Below, one piece after another: positions 27,166 through 37,443 of a DNA stretch of 64,000 nucleotides; position 1 is the first letter of the stretch, and each line of letters starts with the position of its first letter. The DNA is from Nitzschia sp. pyKryTriq1. Lineage: Eukaryota > Bacillariophyta > Bacillariophyceae > Bacillariales > Bacillariaceae. Under the pieces are notes generated by a model that saw nothing but the letters and a program-made list of their open reading frames with translations, was not told the DNA's origin and ran no database searches. Location of the stretch: NCBI GenBank assembly GCA_956465555.1, contig OY101122.1, positions 1,685,001 to 1,749,000 on the forward strand, written 5' to 3'. The position numbers and the translations under genes are program-made.

Positions 27166-28854
27166 ATGGTGGTGATGGTGAATTGTGATGATAATGATGA
27201 TGATGACACAAAACAATCTTTCTTTCTTCGTCATTCGTCAACACCAACTCAAAGCACTTACGCGTACACGATGGAATCCACGAGCGACGATGACGAAGAG
27301 CCTCCAATGTTGGTAGATCTGGCGGCGGCGGCACAACAACAACAACAAGACGAGGAAGAGGCACAAACACCACCACCTGCTGCCGCTGCAAGTGCATCGA
27401 ATAACAACCAGGCAAAAATCATCGACGTGAAGAAGAATGGTGATGATGAATTGCCATCTCCCCCTCCTTGTCCAGTCACGATCTTGTCGGGCTTTTTGGG
27501 AAGTGGCAAAACAACCTTAATCCAACACATTTTGAAAAATCCAAACCACGGAAAACGAATTGCAGTCATTGAGAATGAGTTTGGAGAAGGCTTGGCGGTG
27601 GAAACGTTAATTGCTCGAGATGGAGTCGATCCCAAGAATGATTCTCTCCAAGAGTTTATTGAATTGCCGAATGGGTGTATTTGCTGTACAGTCAAAGATT
27701 CTCTTGTGGCCACACTAGAGACTCTGGTAGAACGAAAGAAAGATTTGGACTACATTTTGATCGAAGCGAGTGGCATGGCGAATCCAGGTCCAATTGCCAG
27801 TGTCTTTTGGTTGGACGACGCACTCGAGTCCCGACTCCAGTTGGATGGGATTGTGACATTGGTGGATGCCAATCATATTTTGGAACAGTTGGCCACCACG
27901 GAAGAAGCAGCGCAGCAGATTGCCTATGCGGACCGCCTTTTGATCAACAAGATTGACTGCTTACCCCAGTCTACCAGTACTGGTGATGGTGCAGAGGACA
28001 GTCACAATGCAGCACTGGACAGAATCACGAGCGCCTTGCGGAAACTTCATCCCACGGCACCCATGCAGACTACCACATACTCTCAAGTTTCCAATTTGGA
28101 TTGGATTTTGAATGCAAATTGTTTCGGAGGAGCCTCGCGATTGGAAGAACTCGATGCTCTTTGGAACTCAGCAGCAGTCAGCGAGGAAGTTGTTGCTGCT
28201 GGTCATGATCATAGCCACGACCACGATCATGGAGACTGTCAAGTGTGTCAGCAACATGATGATAAGGATACTACTACTAAATCATCATCTACTACTACGG
28301 TGGGGCATCGACATACGGATGCCATCACTACGTTAGCGTTTCAGCAGTCAGGTTCCGTTTCCTTGGCAAAACTCAACGCCTGGTTGGCGGATATTCTATG
28401 GCCTCACCAAGACGAATCGAATCAAGTCTTGACGGCTCTTCTTCACGATCCATCTAAAAAGGAAGATTTCTCCAAGAAACAAAAAACAAATGTCATGCAA
28501 ATCTATCGCATCAAGGGGATTGTATCAGTAGTGCATGATGCCGATGCTCAGTCGTTGCTGGATGCCAATGAAATGAAAAAGTACACAACGCCAATCGTCG
28601 GTGGACCACAGAACAACGAAAAACAATTATTGTTGGATCGACGGCGGTATATTATTCAAGCTGTTCATGATCTATGGGAAGTCCACCCGGGGAGTGACAA
28701 TTTGCAATTTGAAGCGATGGGCGCCGAGGATGATGAAGAACGTGTCGGGAAAGTGGTTGTGATTGGGAAACACTTACCGAAACATCGATTGGAACACGGA
28801 TTTCTATCTTGTTTCTTACACACTGGCACTGCTACTAGTACTCCGGAATCTTGA
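27166..28854 (+). CDS. ZNG1: ZNG1/CobW-family (COG0523) GTP-dependent zinc metallochaperone
   Basis: Single exon. ATG 27166 gives 562 aa; the in-frame ATG at 27271 (MESTSDDDEEPPMLVDL) gives 527 aa and is the more likely start because the preceding residues are low-complexity. Counting from 27271: P-loop LGSGKTT at about 75, the metal-binding CxCC motif NGCICCTVK at about 134, guanine specificity NKID at about 225, a His-rich insert with HDHSHDHDHGDCQVC (about 310-330) and the CobW C-terminal domain. In animals and yeast ZNG1 hands zinc to methionine aminopeptidase 1 through an N-terminal docking motif resembling CPELVPI. The EEPPMLVDL stretch sits at the equivalent place and may be its diatom form (inference). 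Cytosolic; no presequence. Confidence 0.9.
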   Translation: MVVMVNCDDNDDDDTKQSFFLRHSSTPTQSTYAYTMESTSDDDEEPPMLVDLAAAAQQQQQDEEEAQTPPPAAAASASNNNQAKIIDVKKNGDDELPSPPPCPVTILSGFLGSGKTTLIQHILKNPNHGKRIAVIENEFGEGLAVETLIARDGVDPKNDSLQEFIELPNGCICCTVKDSLVATLETLVERKKDLDYILIEASGMANPGPIASVFWLDDALESRLQLDGIVTLVDANHILEQLATTEEAAQQIAYADRLLINKIDCLPQSTSTGDGAEDSHNAALDRITSALRKLHPTAPMQTTTYSQVSNLDWILNANCFGGASRLEELDALWNSAAVSEEVVAAGHDHSHDHDHGDCQVCQQHDDKDTTTKSSSTTTVGHRHTDAITTLAFQQSGSVSLAKLNAWLADILWPHQDESNQVLTALLHDPSKKEDFSKKQKTNVMQIYRIKGIVSVVHDADAQSLLDANEMKKYTTPIVGGPQNNEKQLLLDRRRYIIQAVHDLWEVHPGSDNLQFEAMGAEDDEERVGKVVVIGKHLPKHRLEHGFLSCFLHTGTATSTPES

Positions 28855-29187
28855 TAGGAGAAGGCGAGAAAGAGAAATCGAAATCTTATCGGCAACCGAT
28901 CCACTCTCTAGAGAGTAGCTTGGCAAGCGTGTCTCGTTATTTCTACTTACGCGTAGGCGGCGATGCCCCGCCATCTCTAGCTAGAGAAGAATGGAGACGG
29001 CTACATTAGTTTGTAGTAGTATATTCGTACCATTCGTAGACCTTGCGACCCCTCTCTGCTACAAAGATGGACGCCACGAGCCGTACCATGAGTACTCTCT
29101 CTCTCTCTCTTGGTAGAGAGTAGAGTACTGATGGCTGCAACTCTGCAGTACTGGTAGCAGAGACCATAATCATTGAAGTGACGGAGA
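28855..29187. other. Intergenic region
   Basis: It contains CTAGAGAG inverted words and a CT microsatellite near 29095-29111. No gene is seen. Confidence 0.5.
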
Positions 29188-29864
29188 GGGAAGGAAGGTC
29201 AGACGTCCGCGACGAACGGAGAACAGACGAAACTTCCGGAGCCTCTCATCGGAGAGGCTCCAAGCAGCAGCAAGGAAGTCGATTCTGTTGTTCTTGTGTT
29301 TACTCTTTTGTATTGCTTGTAACCATCCTGTCGAGGATAGTCACAAGCAATACTATAGTTCGTTCTAGGCTATCGAGCCTAGCGTTTCGAATGTTAAATC
29401 AACCCGCGGCCGCAGCCGCCAGCCCTGCTGGCGTCGGAGCCACAGGCGCACCCAACAACTATCAGCAGCTGTATGCTAGCCTCCCGGATACCACCTCGCT
29501 GTCACCGGAAGGCATCTTCAGCCGTTTCGCAGATGACAAACTACCAGTCGACATCCTTAGCTTCATCTCCACCGCAGGAACTGGGCGCGTGCCCTTAGTA
29601 CTCCTTGGATTAGCTGAGAAGGGAGACAACAGCGTCGTAGTGGTCCTACATCGGGGAAGGAAGGTCAGACGTCCGCGACGAACGGAGAACAGACGAAACT
29701 TCCGGAGCCTCTCATCGGAGAGGCTCCAAGCAGCAGCAAGGAAGTCGATTCTGTTGTTCTTGTGTTTACTCTTTTGTATTGCTTGTAACCATCCTGTCGA
29801 GGATAGTCACAAGCAATACTATAGTTCGTTCTAGGCTATCGAGCCTAGCGTTTCGAATGTTAAA
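29188..29864. repeat. Pair of identical 211-bp direct repeats flanking 255 bp of coding-like DNA; LTR-like or retro-derived
   Basis: The copies at 29188-29398 and 29654-29864 read identical base for base, with no indel (offset 466). Each opens with the purine tract GGGAAGGAAGG and ends in ATGTTAAA followed by YCA. Within each copy three strong hairpins follow in order: a 10-bp stem with 4-base loop (29238-29261), an 11-bp stem enclosing a 5-bp stem-loop (29310-29353), and a 7-bp stem with 4-base loop (29365-29382). The 255-bp centre is GC-rich and coding-like for about 85 residues, with no recognised domain. Layout recalls a very short LTR element (TRIM-like), but no target duplication is visible and the ends lack TG. 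Identity implies a recent event. A plain local duplication is the alternative. Confidence 0.7.
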
Positions 29865-30598
29865 CCACCACCGCCCCAGCCACCTTCGCAATCACGGAGG
29901 TGTGCGACAGGCGGGACTCCTACTAGTCCCGAATTATGCCACACACCACCTGTTCTAGTCTAGACATGACGCACCAGCGATGCCACGCAGGTGGCGGTAG
30001 CCATTTCAATTAGAATTTGCCTGTACATAACTGCTACTGGTAGCGGCAGCCAGTCCTTCGAGGACATTAATTGTATTTCTTTTTTAAGCAAGGCCCAAAA
30101 ATCCACAAAAAGCTAGTGTACTGTACAAATCGGGTCACCACAAGTCAGAATGTGGGTACCGTTACTTAATTAATCGTTGACATCGATCCCTCGTGATTAA
30201 TACCATTGTTTTTAGAGATCGACGAGAAAGTCAAGGTTGCGGCTATCGGTACCGGTATGACTATGAGTACAGTACCAGGTACCTGGTACCTGATACGGTA
30301 CGCACATACAGACCTCGCCGGCAAACGCCCCACGAGGCGAAAGAGGAAAGCCGCACGCGGAACGCGAAGTCGACGAGACACCCAGGTGAGCTTGTCGTTT
30401 TAGGCATCGTATTCTACCCAGTCTACCGGTACATGTAGAGTCAGAGAGAGAGAGAGAGAGATAGCAGTTGGTCATATTACTCCATCCGTCTATCCATCAT
30501 CGTTCCAGGTACCATCGTCGAGAAGTGCTTGCTTGTGCTGAGACCTAATCAACAACCCCGGAGTGCGACTGAGAAGGTGTGTTGATCGAAAAGCCAGA
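29865..30598. other. Hairpin-rich region downstream of the 211-bp repeats, then intergenic DNA
   Basis: At 29900-29955 a GGTGTG/CACACC outer stem encloses a GGGACT/AGTCCC stem-loop. A small TCCT/AGGA hairpin near 30056 is followed by an AT-rich stretch with a T6 run. From 30200 there is a cluster of GGTACC/ACCGGT words, and near 30439 a GA microsatellite. No protein gene is supported. The first 200 bp could be transcribed as a structured RNA (inference). Confidence 0.4.
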
Positions 30599-32347
30599 AT
30601 GAATCGCAACTCCTCGGAACGTAGCCGGCAACTTGGAGGGGGAGGAGCAGTCCGCGAATCGTCCCCAGGAGCAAACCCGGAATCTCCAAAGACGACTCGC
30701 CATGCTTCAACCATGTTATTTTCGTTGCAGAGGTGCTGTGGAAGTCACTGTGCTCTTCCCCGCCGTCATTTCAAGGAAGATCGACCAACCTATCGGTTTT
30801 CTTTTCACGCTCGTCGACAGAGACTCCTCAGAGAAAGCCGGAGGCCTCTTTCTTGGAGCATGGCAGCCATGGCGTTTTTCCTAGTGGTAGCGACTGTCTC
30901 GAACATTCGACACTCGAGAAATAGTCACCGCCAGAATCCCTTTCAGGCTCCCCGGCGAAGATTAGTTCAGGAAGCCAGCAGCTCCACTGCCATTCGATAT
31001 TTAAGCTTGGGCGGAGCGTCGACCTGGGGTGTGGGCTTGGCGTCCCCGGAACCTGTTGTGACTGTCGAGGCAGGAGTTGCCACTGTCAATACTCATCAAG
31101 CAGCGTATCCCTATCGTTTGTCTCCCGAGGTTCATAACGCCGCGCAACGAGTAGGGGGTCCAACCTTGGCGGCACTGTGCAGTCAATCGATTGTGGAAGG
31201 GGGCATTTATGATGTCATCACTTTGGAGTTTTCGAATGCCTACCAAGAGTCTGACCTGGTGGCCTTCGACTTGCTCGCCCACCGTTTACGCAAGAGATTT
31301 CCAAATGCAGTCTTGGTGATTGTACAGCTTTGGTCACCATCACACTACTTTTACAAAAATCAAGGCAACGGAGAAACGGTCGACTTTTCCACTTGGAGAC
31401 GGCGACAGGAACAACAAGAACGGAAGCAGAGGGACTGGAGCTGGGATTCCATGGATTGGCAGGACATGTTGCAGCAGAAGGAGTGGGAGTATTCAAAACA
31501 TGTCTCTAGTGCAACCATTCGGCTCCAAGAAATTGCGCATCAGGTGCAAGGTCAGCTTGTCCACTTGGCTCCACCACAAGATCCAATCCATGGACTGGAA
31601 ACGGCGAACACGTGGTTTGTGGAGATTGCTCACGAGAATATAGGGACCGGGGACGATGATAATCATCCTTCAGAACAAGACGCCTTCCAATATTACTTGT
31701 CCTCCAAAGGACATTTGGTAGTCGCCAATCATATTCGATCATTTGTGGAGCAAGCCAATATTTGGAAGCGCTCACTCGAGGAACGAAACCAGCTCGTTGA
31801 TTGGGGATCCGGTGATCAGTGCCAACTCTGGTACGATTATGATCCAAATGGCGAACGATCGTCGTCGTTAATCCCTAAGCATTCCTCGAACATGCTCCTG
31901 CAAGCCTTTGCTACCGACAAGTATGCCTTGGAGGTACCTCAAAAAGGAGGATCCATCATCGCCAAAAATTCCTTCAGCGAAGACCGAATGCTGTACCTTA
32001 CGTACATGACAACCTCCGCAGCTGCTCACACACAAATATACCCACAAGTCCAAGTCCAGCTTGTGCAACAGGGACAAATGTTGAAGAAGAAAGGCGTCGT
32101 GATGGATCCGTACCACGACGATCCTACCGACCGGCGGCACCACGTCACGCGAACAACTGCGGTTGGGAAGGTACCCGCCCAGTCATCGGTCGAAGTTCGT
32201 ATTCAACCCCTCCAAGACACCTTGGCACCCTTTCGGCTGGTGGGAGCTAGCTTTTTGGCCAAAGAAAAGGTACAATGGCAAATTGCTACCGAATTTGACT
32301 TGGAACCTGAGCGGGTGGATGCTGGTAGGCGATTTCGACTATTTTGA
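30599..32347 (+). CDS. Type II membrane protein with SGNH-hydrolase-like luminal domain
   Basis: Single exon, 582 aa from ATG 30599; the frame upstream begins with GTG, and another ATG is at 30713. A basic N-terminus is followed by one hydrophobic helix (SMAAMAFFLVVATVSN). The luminal part begins IRYLSLGGASTWGVGL, placed like SGNH block I (usually GDS), and has YDVITLEFSNAY at the place of block III (usually GxND). Both catalytic blocks deviate: Asp before Ser is Ala, and the block III Gly-x-Asn-Asp is Glu-Phe-Ser-Asn. A later segment YLSSKGHLVVANHI could hold the block V histidine. I therefore call a divergent SGNH-like protein of unknown substrate. It is convergent with the protease gene, with about 128 bp between ends. 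Confidence 0.6.
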   Translation: MNRNSSERSRQLGGGGAVRESSPGANPESPKTTRHASTMLFSLQRCCGSHCALPRRHFKEDRPTYRFSFHARRQRLLRESRRPLSWSMAAMAFFLVVATVSNIRHSRNSHRQNPFQAPRRRLVQEASSSTAIRYLSLGGASTWGVGLASPEPVVTVEAGVATVNTHQAAYPYRLSPEVHNAAQRVGGPTLAALCSQSIVEGGIYDVITLEFSNAYQESDLVAFDLLAHRLRKRFPNAVLVIVQLWSPSHYFYKNQGNGETVDFSTWRRRQEQQERKQRDWSWDSMDWQDMLQQKEWEYSKHVSSATIRLQEIAHQVQGQLVHLAPPQDPIHGLETANTWFVEIAHENIGTGDDDNHPSEQDAFQYYLSSKGHLVVANHIRSFVEQANIWKRSLEERNQLVDWGSGDQCQLWYDYDPNGERSSSLIPKHSSNMLLQAFATDKYALEVPQKGGSIIAKNSFSEDRMLYLTYMTTSAAAHTQIYPQVQVQLVQQGQMLKKKGVVMDPYHDDPTDRRHHVTRTTAVGKVPAQSSVEVRIQPLQDTLAPFRLVGASFLAKEKVQWQIATEFDLEPERVDAGRRFRLF

Positions 32348-32474
32348 GCTCACTTTTACACTAACATACCCCAGAGAGAGGGGGGGGGGGGAGAGAGAGA
32401 GCTAAGCACCAGGAATAATGTAGCAACATGTAAAAGTAGTAATAGGAAGTACAGTTGACTGGGCGCTCTCATTG

Positions 32475-34565
32475 TCATAATAGTCCACCAGTATCGCTAC
32501 TAAAGCTGGTGTGGTCAATGTCCAATCGTTCGTCTTCAGCGTCATCTTCATATTGTGGTATCGGCAGCATAGTAACATTGCTTACGCCCGAGTCTCCTAC
32601 GGTAGTCGGGACGACCACATCAAACAGATCTGCACCCGCGATTTGGTACATGACGGCATCTAGGGACCAGAAGAGAGTAGAGATCGTTCCACCAATCGCC
32701 GACCACAAATAGTGCATCTCCTGCCAGGGATTGTCCAGAACGCTGACTACCACATCGGTAGTACATCCCAAGAAAAACAGCCAATCACCCAAACACAAAA
32801 ACCAAAAAGTAGACGAGGACGACAGCAATGAGCCTTTCGCGCAAGGACTACTGTTGCCACAGTACACGGTGCGTTTCCTATACAGCAGCATGGCCGCTGC
32901 CAGCCAGAAGAGATAGACCGACGAGCATTCCAAAATGTACGAAGGCCAGGGATAATCTTCATCGTCTGTCACTGAGCACGACAAATCAAAACAGGCTGCA
33001 ACCCCGAATATTACAGCAAAACGTATTCGGGTGCTGTGGACGATACCACTCCGGTCATCATCCTCGTCGCCATCTTCACTACTGGCCTGATCGTCGGTTC
33101 CTCCGTGACACTCTTCGTTAACGTGAAGGACCGAATCAATCAGGTATAATAGGGTCGACGACACCATGAGCCCTTTGTATGCATCCCAGTATTGCAACGG
33201 GCCTTCTATTGGGCTATCATCGTCATCGTCTTCGTCTTCCAAGCCCAATTCCCCCAAAGCTTCCACCAGATCAATCGTCGAGGCAATGGAGGCCAAGATG
33301 GCTCCGATCCCGAACAAATGCTTCTTCCAAAATCGAGCTTGGCAAAGTTTCCCCAGAAAGTTTCGTGTATTGTAGTATATAGATGGTGATGTCTCTTCGT
33401 CTTGAAACGAGTCCTCCATCTCGATAGTTGAAGTCAAAATTACCGGGGTAGGTTGATATCGCCGTCGGCGCAGCCAGAGCCCGCCGCCTGTCGCCAACAA
33501 CATAATCCCAAGCATGATTAATAGAAATACGATGATATCGGCACCTCCCAGCACTCTCGAGTTCCACCAATCATCTCTGGTACTACTACTGCCTGAGGTA
33601 ACCGTCGAAGCAAAAGCACTGGATACCGGTAGTATCGTATCTCCTTGTCGATCTGAACAGCCAAAGTCAATGGGAGGATTAGAACTCCAGGCGCACACTA
33701 CTTCATCAATCCAATCGGTGGCCACACTGACTCGAGAGTTGACAGCCGGAAACACAGGATCGGCACATTCTTCTCCCCAGGACACCATTCCGACCAACAC
33801 ATCATCACGAGGCTTCTCATCATCATCCACACCATCGCGAGTCAGAATGATGGGGCTTCCACTGTCATACGAACAAGAGTCCTTGTGAGGAGCAAAAGTA
33901 CACAAATGACACTCTTGGATGCGACCTTTATAAGAAATTCCCCGACCATGTGTTTGCTCACAGATCTTGTTGGGGACTACCGTCAAATTGACTTCTCGTA
34001 GCCAATTCGATTTCGAAGGTCGATGTTTGTCGGTATCCCCCATTCCCATGGCTGTCACTTGTACAGCATCAGTAGTATCCCAAACACCGTTGTCGGCGTT
34101 AGTACGGTGGATGGCAACGGTGGGATGGGCCGAGGTTCCATTCAATTTGATGAGACTAAAATGTTAACGAAATTCGTCATCGCCCAATTGTTCATAGCGA
34201 GCGTGTCGTGTGGCATCCAAAACTGCAAACAACTCCTCTTCTTGGTCTTCGTCTTGCAGTAGCACATCGGGATGCCGGGCTACGATTCCTACCCGAACAA
34301 GGTCCACTACTGCATGGTCGCCGTCGCCGTCGTCAGAAGAATCGTAATCATCGCCGTTTCGACGGAGAAGAATTGTACGAGAAGGCAAACAATGACCAGC
34401 AGTCAACACAATGTCGGGAGCGATCAAACTACCACCACAACCATCGTTGATCAGCACAAAGTACGGATATTTACCCCGTCGCGCTTCTTGACCACCGACA
34501 ATCAAAGCACGTTCGTCGTCCCTCTTCTGTTGAGTGATGGTTCTTCTTCTCGTTCCCGTCATCAT
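32475..34565 (-). CDS. Trypsin-like serine protease fused to a seven-helix membrane region, interrupted by an in-frame stop
   Basis: One reading frame runs from ATG 34565 to 32475 but has a TAA at 34166-34164. The N-terminal part has the S1 start IVGGQEA, the catalytic histidine in LTAGHC and, just before the stop, ARYEQLGDDEF with the catalytic Asp. Directly after it the frame resumes with SLIKLNGTS, then VTAMGMGDT and the catalytic serine in SYDSGSP. Twelve bases holding the stop look inserted between DDEF and SLIKL. They could be a sequence error, a null allele or a read-through site; a 13-bp GT-AG removal would break the frame. After the protease come about seven transmembrane segments (for example IIVFLLIMLGIMLLATGG) and acidic loops. 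No signal peptide is seen, so an upstream exon may be missing. Plasma- or endomembrane protease by inference. Confidence 0.7.
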
Positions 34566-35149
34566 CACGATCCCGCCGACGGCTGCACTTTAGATACGAC
34601 GACAATCGAATATGAAGAATCTGAAATCATCACTGTCTCATCTCTTCAATTTTCAATCTGTATGAAGAAGGAACATCATCGTCGTCGTCATCATTCAATC
34701 TCATTATATTCAATCACGCAGATGCAGTCTTGTGAATAGCGTCAGTCAGTCGCGCGTTCGAAAAGTGAAGTCAGTCGGATGAGACGAACGGCCGGCGAAC
34801 ACGCTTAATGTAGATGACTCACTCGATTACATTGTCATCAAACACGACTCCAAAAGATCCAAGATTGATTTCATTCCCCTTCCTTTCGAGAAACCAATAA
34901 GCGACAATAAGCGACGACGACGACAATGACGAGACGCAGCGATGTTTGTCATGTCACAGACGTCGAACGTTGGTCAATGTTCGTTCATTTATAGGTCCCT
35001 ACAGTACCTGGTAGTCTACGAGTAGCAAGACAGCATCGCATCCATCATCCATTTTCCGCACTCTAGAGCAGACTACTACAGGTGTTTGATACATTGCAGA
35101 TTACCCACAGACAGTATTCAAAAAGAAAAACTCACTCGAGCACATCATC
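34566..35149. other. Divergent intergenic region
   Basis: It lies between the protease gene and the DDHD phospholipase gene. An unrecognised first exon of the protease could lie here. GAC/GAT-rich low-complexity DNA is at about 34905-34930. Nothing else is supported. Confidence 0.45.
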
Positions 35150-37421
35150 ATGGTGAATTGGTTGGGTATTGAAGATGTGGCGGAGGTGCCCTCTCGAGTT
35201 TGGTGCGTATTTCTTCAAGTGTACCTGTAGTGTGTAGTTCTATTCATTCGGCGGCACATGTTCCGTTGTGTAGTACGGAATAACATTGGACTGATTGTGG
35301 CATACGAAGTACTGGTACTGGTACCTGCTGGCTGACTGTATGTATTGCTCGCTTTCCATTGCAGGCTATCTCGTGAAAAGGAAACGGAGGAATGGAAACC
35401 CTTGCGCAAAGTCGACTGCAAGGCCTTGAACGAAAAGAAGAATCCAGAAGATGGCCAACCCGTCTTGATCGAATATGGCCGGGCGACTGCCGATCTCGAC
35501 GTGGGCGTCATCAAATTCAATTATTATCCCAAAGCGGTTCAGGAGCTGATATCCGCGACGTGGTTCATAAGATTAGAGGACCCGAAAGATAAGCAACGCC
35601 ACATTCTGGAACCCATCACGGATGTGCCCATGGCAATGGCGATTGAGGAATTGTATCAGCAAGCGGTTTATGCGGCATCTTCGTTGGGAGATGGAATAGA
35701 CAGCATATTGAAAGAACAAATTCCAGTATCAGAAGATCACCATGTCGCCGTCCAAAGAAGTAGCGATGGGCACTACGTCTTGCGCAAGGTTCCAAATTCT
35801 TGGTTTCGAGGACGAACGTATGATTTACAACGAGGGTATGGAAGTTACGCACTACCGGGAGAAGAAGAGGAAGCTCAGCTAGGACCCGTCACGCACTTGA
35901 TATTTGTGGTGCATGGGATAGGAGAAGCAATGTGGAGCAGGGAAGATGTCACCTTTACGGGATCTCTAGTGGAGGATATCACCAACTATCGATTGATTAT
36001 GCAAAAACGCCAAGTAGCAGAGTGGAGAAAAGAATGTGAGAACGCGCAAAAGGACAGGTAAGTCGACAAAAAATGAGGTCGTCAGAACATGATATGATGT
36101 GTCTTCCTCTTTTCATTCTCAAATCAAATATTCCTGTTGGCAATCCATTCCCTACTTTTCCTTTTATAGAAGACCCACACCACCCCCACCTGATCGGGTT
36201 GAATTAATTCCAATTCTCTGGTACGATCGACTCCATTCGTCGTCGTCCTCGCTCATGAAGTCACTTAAGGCGACCACGTTAACAACTATCCCTGCCTTGA
36301 GAGAAATTGCCAACGATGTCATCTTTGATGTTCTCATGTATTTGACGCCGAACTTTTGTTACGATGTCTTGGAATGTGTCACGGATCAAATCATTCAACT
36401 CGATTCCGTCTTTCAGAAAAATAATCCAAACTTTTTGTCGAGGGGTGGCAAGAGCTCATTGATGGGGCATTCTCTAGGGAGTGTGATCTGCTGGGATCTC
36501 TTGTCAATTCTCCATGATTACCGAAGTGACGAAAAATCATCAAGTGCCGCCATGGAGGAGCAGGAAGGAGAACACGGAGTTCATATTTCCAGCGATGGGC
36601 ATGCAGCTGACATTGGGTATCAAAGTTATGCGAGCGAGGAGCATGCCGATCAAGCCAAGAATGGAAGTTTCGGACCCTCTTTGCCCAAACCCATGAAGCG
36701 AGTACTGCCTTTTCAGCCTCACCATACCATCTTCTTAGGATCGCCTATTGGTCTCTTCCTGACATTACGGGGTGCCCATCCAGTTTTTGATGCCATGAGA
36801 GACAATCTCCCAGATGGACCTGGCAAGCCCAGGGCGTCTCCGTTTCGACTGCCCACGAGTAGTGTACATAATATCTTCCACCCCAGTGATCCTGTCGCGT
36901 ATCGAATTGAACCCTTGTTGCTGGCACAAGGCACGGAACTCGATAGTTTGCCCCCACCCTTGTACTTAACACGAGAGGGCGAAGGAGTTCGATTGCATGT
37001 CAAGGCAAAGCAGTTGGGCGATCAAATTCGCAAGTCCATTTTGGACAAGAAGAGCTCAATTTCGTCCTTCATGAGTGTTGTTACGGATCAAGCCCAAAAC
37101 CTCCTGCACCAAATGGACGAGCGAAACAAAGCTGAATCATCTAGTAGTGAAGCATTGAAGCCAAAGGCACAAGGCGAACAAGGCACGGAAGCCCCCTTGT
37201 TATTTCCCTTGGCGGGACGAACGGGGCGTTTGGACTATCAACTACAGCCCAACGTCATTGATAGCGAGTACGTTTCGGCGGTGCTTGCCCATTCTAGTTA
37301 CTTTGCGAACACCGATGTAATTGATTACACTATTGATTTGACCAGGCTCAGAACGTCGCAGCAATCCACGGTTATTGATCTTACTGATGGTGATACCGAA
37401 ATGGCCGTCGCAATAATTTAA
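35150..37421 (+). CDS. DDHD-domain phospholipase (PA-preferring phospholipase A1-like)
   Basis: Three exons: 35150-35202, 35365-36057 and 36170-37421, with introns of 162 and 112 bp (GTGCGT and GTAAGT donors). The 53-bp first exon encodes MVNWLGIEDVAEVPSRV and joins in frame at VWLSREKE. Predicted 665 aa. Family marks: an N-terminal WWE-like region with EWKPLRKVDCKALN and VLIEYGRATADLD; HLIFVVHGIGEAMW at the start of the alpha/beta-hydrolase fold; the lipase elbow LMGHSLGSVICWDLL (GxSxG); and a C-terminal DDHD region with HPSDPVAYRIEPLL and YFANTDVIDYTID. Such enzymes hydrolyse phosphatidic acid or related phospholipids and act in secretory-pathway or mitochondrial lipid turnover. No membrane helix is seen. 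Its stop is only 22 bp from that of the convergent SGNH gene. Confidence 0.88.
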
Positions 37422-37443
37422 TTGGACAGGATGACACGGGCGA

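Noticed and set aside
29188-29398. Hammerhead ribozyme in the 211-bp repeat
   Set aside because: A CGAAAC box is present, but no CUGANGA box or correct GUC-stem geometry could be found by eye.
34151-34166. A 13-bp intron (GTTAACATTTTAG) removing the protease stop
   Set aside because: Removing 13 bases shifts the frame and soon meets stops, and the length is far below the introns seen here.
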